A stretch of 64,000 nucleotides of DNA. Origin: Lucifuga dentata (taxonomy: Eukaryota; Chordata; Actinopteri; Ophidiiformes; Bythitidae). The stretch is taken from contig VXCM01000777.1 of assembly GCA_014773175.1 (NCBI GenBank), positions 82,501-146,500 of the forward strand, written 5' to 3'. Positions 54,201 through 60,281 of the stretch are shown here, piece after piece (the stretch's first letter is position 1; each line of letters begins with the position of its first letter). The position numbers were made by a program, and so were the translations under genes. The notes beneath the pieces were generated by a model. It was not told the DNA's origin. It was given only the letters and a program-made list of their open reading frames with translations, and ran no database searches.

Positions 54201-57200
54201 TGTGTGTGTGTGTGTCTTGACAGGAAGTCCGTTTATGGTGCGGGTAACAGGGGAGGGGCGTATCCGGGAGAGCATCACCCGACGACAGAAAGCAGCATCT
54301 GTTGCCGGCGTGGGCAGTGTGTGTGACCTCAGCCTGAAAATACCAGGTACATACACACACACACATGCACACAAAACCTTTATTCCCGCAATGGTTTTAT
54401 CAACTCACAACCAACACACACAGTTTACTCATTTTTTTTTTGTGGGTAAGTTATCTAACAGTGAGGCTCAGATTTGATGCTGATTGGTTGACGTCTGGTT
54501 TGTGAGAAAAAAGTTGGTTGTCACAGATCGTAAGGCGTCATCGCTGCTAAATGCTTCTTCCTGTTGTTTCTCTGGTTTCTTTATTTACCACTGTAGGTCT
54601 GTATAGTAAATGTCTATCGCCTTTGTAGTCGTTTATTGCTTTCTTTTCTTCTTTCTTTTCCTCATTCATTCCTTTCCTCTGCTTATGTGAAAGAAACTAC
54701 ATGTCCTGTCTTTCTCTTTTTTATTCTTCTGCATCTCCATCAATCTTTCTGATCTTTGTCTTTCTTTCATTTGTCCTAATCCTTATTTTTTCCTTCTCTT
54801 CTCTACCCTCTCCCTTTCTCCTGTCACTCACCTCTCATCCTTTCCCTCTTCCTTGTTTTGCCTCTTCCTCCTGTTTCCCATATTCTTCCTCCTCCATTTT
54901 TCTCTCCTCTCTTCTTTCCCTTTTCCTCCCTTGTCTCTTCTCTTTCCTTTTCCTTATCTCCTGTCCTTTGTCCTCGCACTTTCTCTGCTCCTTCCACCTC
55001 TGTTGTCTTTTCTCTCCTCCTTCCCTCCATCTCTTCTTCCTCTCTCTGCATCCCCACCTTCCTCCTCTTGTCCTTTCCTGTTGTCTTTCCTCTCTCTCCT
55101 GTAGTGAGCTGGTTCCTCCTGGTCTTGTCTCAGCAGCTCCTCTCTCAGACTTCCTCCCGCTCTTACTGCTCCCTTTGGTGGTCTGGAAGATCCAGCAGCC
55201 CTAGGGCTCCTCTCTGTGCCTCTGCCCAGGGTCAGAGCCTCTCTCCTGGGCATGTCCGTATCATCTCTGGCCTGTCTGGCCTGGTGCTGGCAGGGAAAGC
55301 GAGGGCAGCGAGGGGTGTTTGGGTTGTTGATGCCCGCTGCCCGGCAGGCAGCGCTGGGGTCGAGGGTGCGTTGTAGAGCCCTTAAAAAAATTCTCTCAGG
55401 TTGACAACAAGGTTGGCATCGCTTTTCTGAAGTTGCTTTTGAGTGTGTGTGTGTGTGTGTGTGTGTGCACGTTTGTGTCTGTGTGTTACATTAAAGAGGC
55501 ATCCATTGGTTTTCCACAGGAAATTCACTTTTGGTCATATTAAAAAAACTGTATAAAGGCTTAAGTAATGGTCTAATGTCATTACATTTTTTTTTCCACA
55601 TGAATTATTTTTATTTATTATTATTTCTCCCCATTTCTCCCCATTTTCCTCCTCCTCCTCTTCCTTCTCTGTTGCATTATCTTCCTTCTGATCCCTCTTT
55701 TTCCTGCCTCTTCTCCTTTTCTTTCTGTCCTTTTGTGTTCTCTCTTCTCTTTCCTTCTTCCCCCCCTTTTTCAACTTCCACTTGTCTTCCTCCTGTCTGT
55801 ATTTTCCCATCTCCTCATCTTCCTCTCCTTCACTCTCTCCTCGTAGCGATCGATATGAATGAAATCACAGCTGAGGTCACTTCCCCCAGCGGAGCCACTC
55901 AGCCGGCTGAGCTGGTCTCCATGGGTAACGACACGTACTGCGTGCGCTTCGTTCCTATGGAGATGGGCGTGCACAGAGTGAGTGTGAGGTACAGGGATGC
56001 GCACGTCCCAGGAAGCCCCTTCCAGTTCACGGTGGGGCCGCTGGGTGAAGGGGGCGCTGCCAAGGTGAGAGCTGGGGGCCCGGGCCTGGAGGGTGCACAG
56101 GTTGGAGAGCCAGGTATACACTGTACCGTTACTGTGTCTATTGTTTTTTTTTTTTNCTTTTTTTTTTTTTTAATGATTCCCTTATTCTTATTTCTGTTCC
56201 TATCCAATTATTCATGAATTTGGTCCAAAAAGTAATAAAAGAAGGCCTGCCAATTGTGCATGTTTGAGCCTAATATATTCAATTTTCATAAATGTAACAT
56301 TACTGACAATCATTTCCCAAAGCATACTACTGGAACAGTGAATTAAAAATGTTTTTCCTACCTTCCAGACCTCCATCTGTTTCAGTTCATTCTGGTACGC
56401 TATTAAAATCAACTTCTTGATACTTGAAATGCTCTTGTATTCAGGTTTTTTTTTAGAAGTTTCATAATTTTAGCGTTTAAGCGCAATAAAAAGTGCAGAG
56501 TGAATGTATGTCTCCACCGGGGAATACAGTCCCAAAAGAAGACCTGCGTTTATCAAAAAATTTAAACCACTGTGACTTCATAAAGCCGTGTAACTATTAG
56601 AGGTGAAACATGGATTTTTAAGGTCGAATATTTGATCACTCGAATATTTGATTTTGAAAGATTAAGAGATTTTGAAAAATATCCGGAAAGCTGAAATACA
56701 GTTTTATCCTTTGAGAAATGATTGTCAGTAACGTAACGTATGAAAACTGAATATATTAGGCTTACACATGCACGATTGCCGGTATAGTCCTTTAAACTGA
56801 TGTTTTTGCCAAAGGTGAAAAATAAAGTACATTTAGTTCTGTAAGCACAGTTTTGACTGGTGCTGCTCTGTGATTTTTAATCAGTATGTTTGTTACAGCT
56901 ATAGTGATACAGATTAAAATTTTATATAGAAAGACTGTGATTAGCTAATAAATTATGATGTATTGCTGTAGATGAAAGTTTCCCACTATTCATAACTATC
57001 TTCCAACTCATCCTCAGGCAACATCTGATGAATAATGTTTCTGTTCGAGCCTCTACAGAAGCTTCTGTATCTTCATTTCTTCTCTTTCTCTCTCTAGCTG
57101 AGTTCAGCATCTGGACCAGAGAGGCGGGGGCTGGCGGTCTCTCCATTGCGGTGGAGGGACCCAGCAGGGCTGAGATCGCTTTTGATGATCGCAAAGATGG

Positions 57201-60200
57201 ATCCTGCGGCGTCTCCTACATCGCCCAGGAACCCGGTACAGTACACAGCATACACTACACAGCATAGACATTACCGATATGAATTTTTTGATATTAAAAC
57301 TGTGCTAACAAAGACATTGGGTATAGTTGTGTACTTCACATTGTTGGCCTTCCCTTCTCCCCCCTCTAGGTGATTACGAGATTTCAGTGAAGTTTAATGA
57401 GCAGCACATACCGGACAGCCCTTACCTGGTTCCGGTTGTCGCTCCAGTGAACGATGCCCGCCGCCTCACTGTTACAGGCCTTCAGGTGAGGCACGAGGAG
57501 ACACCTCCACAACCAGCCTGCCTTGCCTTGCTCAAGGGCTGTGGGGCACAGTTGCATAAACATGTTATCTGGAAGAATGAAAGAGATGTTATCTGTATAT
57601 AACTAGGTGTGAGGGTTTGACTGGTTTGGGTTTTTGATCAACGTCCACATCATTGCAATTATTTGCATTTCTCAACCCAAAACCTGCAAATGTTTGGTGT
57701 TTTAAATAAATGATTAAAATAATAATCAATTGTCAATATTATAGTAAATGTTCCATTTCATTATTATAGCACTAACTTAAAGGACAAAAACAAAGTTACA
57801 GCTGTTGGTGCTTTAAGAAATACTGATCTCAGAAAAAGCGAAATTCTTCCAGCTCACTATTGATGTTACGATGATCAATTTAGATTTAATTTATTTAATT
57901 TAGTTCAAAACATGTTTTAGGTGCAGACAGTTTTGAATTCAACTTTCTTTAAAGTGCTGATTTTGAGGGTCTCTATAGATTATATACATTTTAGATCTAT
58001 GTACGTTAGATCTTTGCCTTGTCTGGATTTCTTTCTTATTCTCCATCGATTCATTTTTTTTCCCCTTATTTCACTCAGAAATATTTCACATTATAAAAGA
58101 TGCTCTGATTTTTGATTCACTGTGTCTTTAAATATAGTCAAAATCATCATACCATCAGCATTCAAAACCCAAATCAGTTGAACCCAGTAATGTGTTTGTT
58201 TTTTTTATGCAACTGGCCTCATGGATGTGACCACAGCCAGGCAAACACTTCGTAAAGATCACTGTCGGAGGAACCCACCTGCAAACAGTCATTGTTTCAG
58301 CAGCAGAAAATCAGGATTTATCTGTCTCATCAGATGAGTAAAAATATAATCTAACATCAGTCAGTAAAATAAGAATTGATCTGACAGCAGAGAACTGTGT
58401 TGTTACACAAAAATTACTTACATTTACAATTTAAATTTTAAAAACTAAATTGCAGTAATAAGACTATAAGATAAAATTCTTCAGGGTGGCAAATGAATGT
58501 CCTCTGTGAATTTCACAGCTATTTGCCTCAGATATTTCTTGTTTATAACAGACATTTTAGCCTGATGCTGGTGGTAGAGGACAGATCAGAGGTTCACCAA
58601 ACACTTTTTTGAGGATCATGAATATCCAAACAAAAGTATCTGGCCAGTCGTTGTCACTATGTTGCTCTAGAGCACTGATACTAAATCCTGTTACGCTAGC
58701 ACTGCATGTTTCATTTATTTATTTTTTTATCTCTCTCCCTGCTCTATACACACCTGATTTAGCTGATGTGGTGTCTCTAAAGAAGAAAAAAAAAGGTAAA
58801 AATTTAAGCAGTATCATGAAATAATTTAAACATAATTCTAAGTAGCACTGGCGTATTCTTTTAGTTTATATGAAAAAAAAATATTTTAAAGCTACTTAAT
58901 CTTAAAAACTGTTCAAGTACCCTACTGTAATTTGTAAATGGGATACATTTACAGTCATGTGCAGCTCACTAGAAAGGAAAAAATATATATTTTAAAATTC
59001 ATGTTAGCATTGTAGAAAACTTAGTATGTATATAAGATTTCAGCATGTTTATGCTGTTAGCCTTAAGCTCAAACTACAGCTGAGGCTGATGGGAATTTAG
59101 CCATTCTTTTTTTTTTGTTTTGTTTTGTTTTGTTTAAATATCATGTTAAATTTTACCTGCTGGTGGGGCTAGAGGAAAAGTCATGGGACTGCCTAAATAA
59201 TTACGCTTCATCCTGTACAACCTATGTGTGGTCAAGTAAAAATGCTGGACAGGGACTGACGTAGACCATCATTAATGCTGCTGTCACTGATACTCCGATA
59301 ACAACATCAGCTGCGAGTCCTCATGTCCTCGCTGCTGCTCACGCCGAATCAGAGCTCTGTGCTCCAAAATCGTTTTGCCTGGCTCTGGTCTGCCCTCTTT
59401 CTGTCTGGTGTGGAACTGCTGGTGTTTCTCTTGTGTTTCATTTAAAGGTATTTAACAGCTTCGTCACCTTCAGCAGCAACTGCATCATCCTCTCCCTGGT
59501 TGCCTAGCTACAGCAAACAGAGGCAGGCCACAGCAGAACTCATCCTCTCTTCCTTTAATCCTTGTAGTTTGTTGTAGTTTCTTGTCTGTAGCTGTGGATG
59601 AACTCTGCAACAGTCTCATTCCTGTTATAAAACAGTGCCAGATTCATATAACCACATTCCCTCATTCATAAACAGCTGTTACCAGCACCTCTTAGCATTA
59701 TTTCCATGCTAAAGAATCTGACCACTGTGCATGAACAGCTTTCAATTTATTATGATGAATTCATTTTAATGCACCATTTTGTCAACTGTAATTCATGTGA
59801 AACAGAAACGATGCTGTTGTTCAGTTTCAGTGTCTCAAACTTTACTTTTTACACTGTGGCCGTTTGCCTCTGTTTGCTGCAGCTGGACCAACAGGAGCTC
59901 AGGTAAGAGTAGAATACAGCAAAGCAGGGGAAAAATAGAGAGCAAAATAGAAAATAGAATAGAATAGGAAACTAGCTTGGTGTTTCTGTGCCAGTTTAGA
60001 CATTCTTTAATTTCCATCCATCCATCCATCCATCATCATCATCTGCTTACTTGTGCATGTGCGCGTGCATGTATGTGTGTTGGGTCTTGGCAGGAGTCTG
60101 GGCTGAAGGTGAATCACCCAGCATCCTTTGCAGTACGTCTGAACGGAGCGCAGGGCAAGATGGAGGCCAAAGTCCACAGCCCATCTGGAGCTCTGGAGGA

Positions 60201-60233
60201 ATGTGCTGTCACCGAACTGGAGAGAGGTGTGTG

Positions 60234-60281
<48 letters not shown>

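Noticed and set aside
54824..55253. Basic and acidic minus-strand frames (RRER and EEEG runs) opposite the candidate alternative exon
   Set aside because: Mostly the purine strand of the C/T tract; no start context, splice pattern or homology supports a minus-strand gene.
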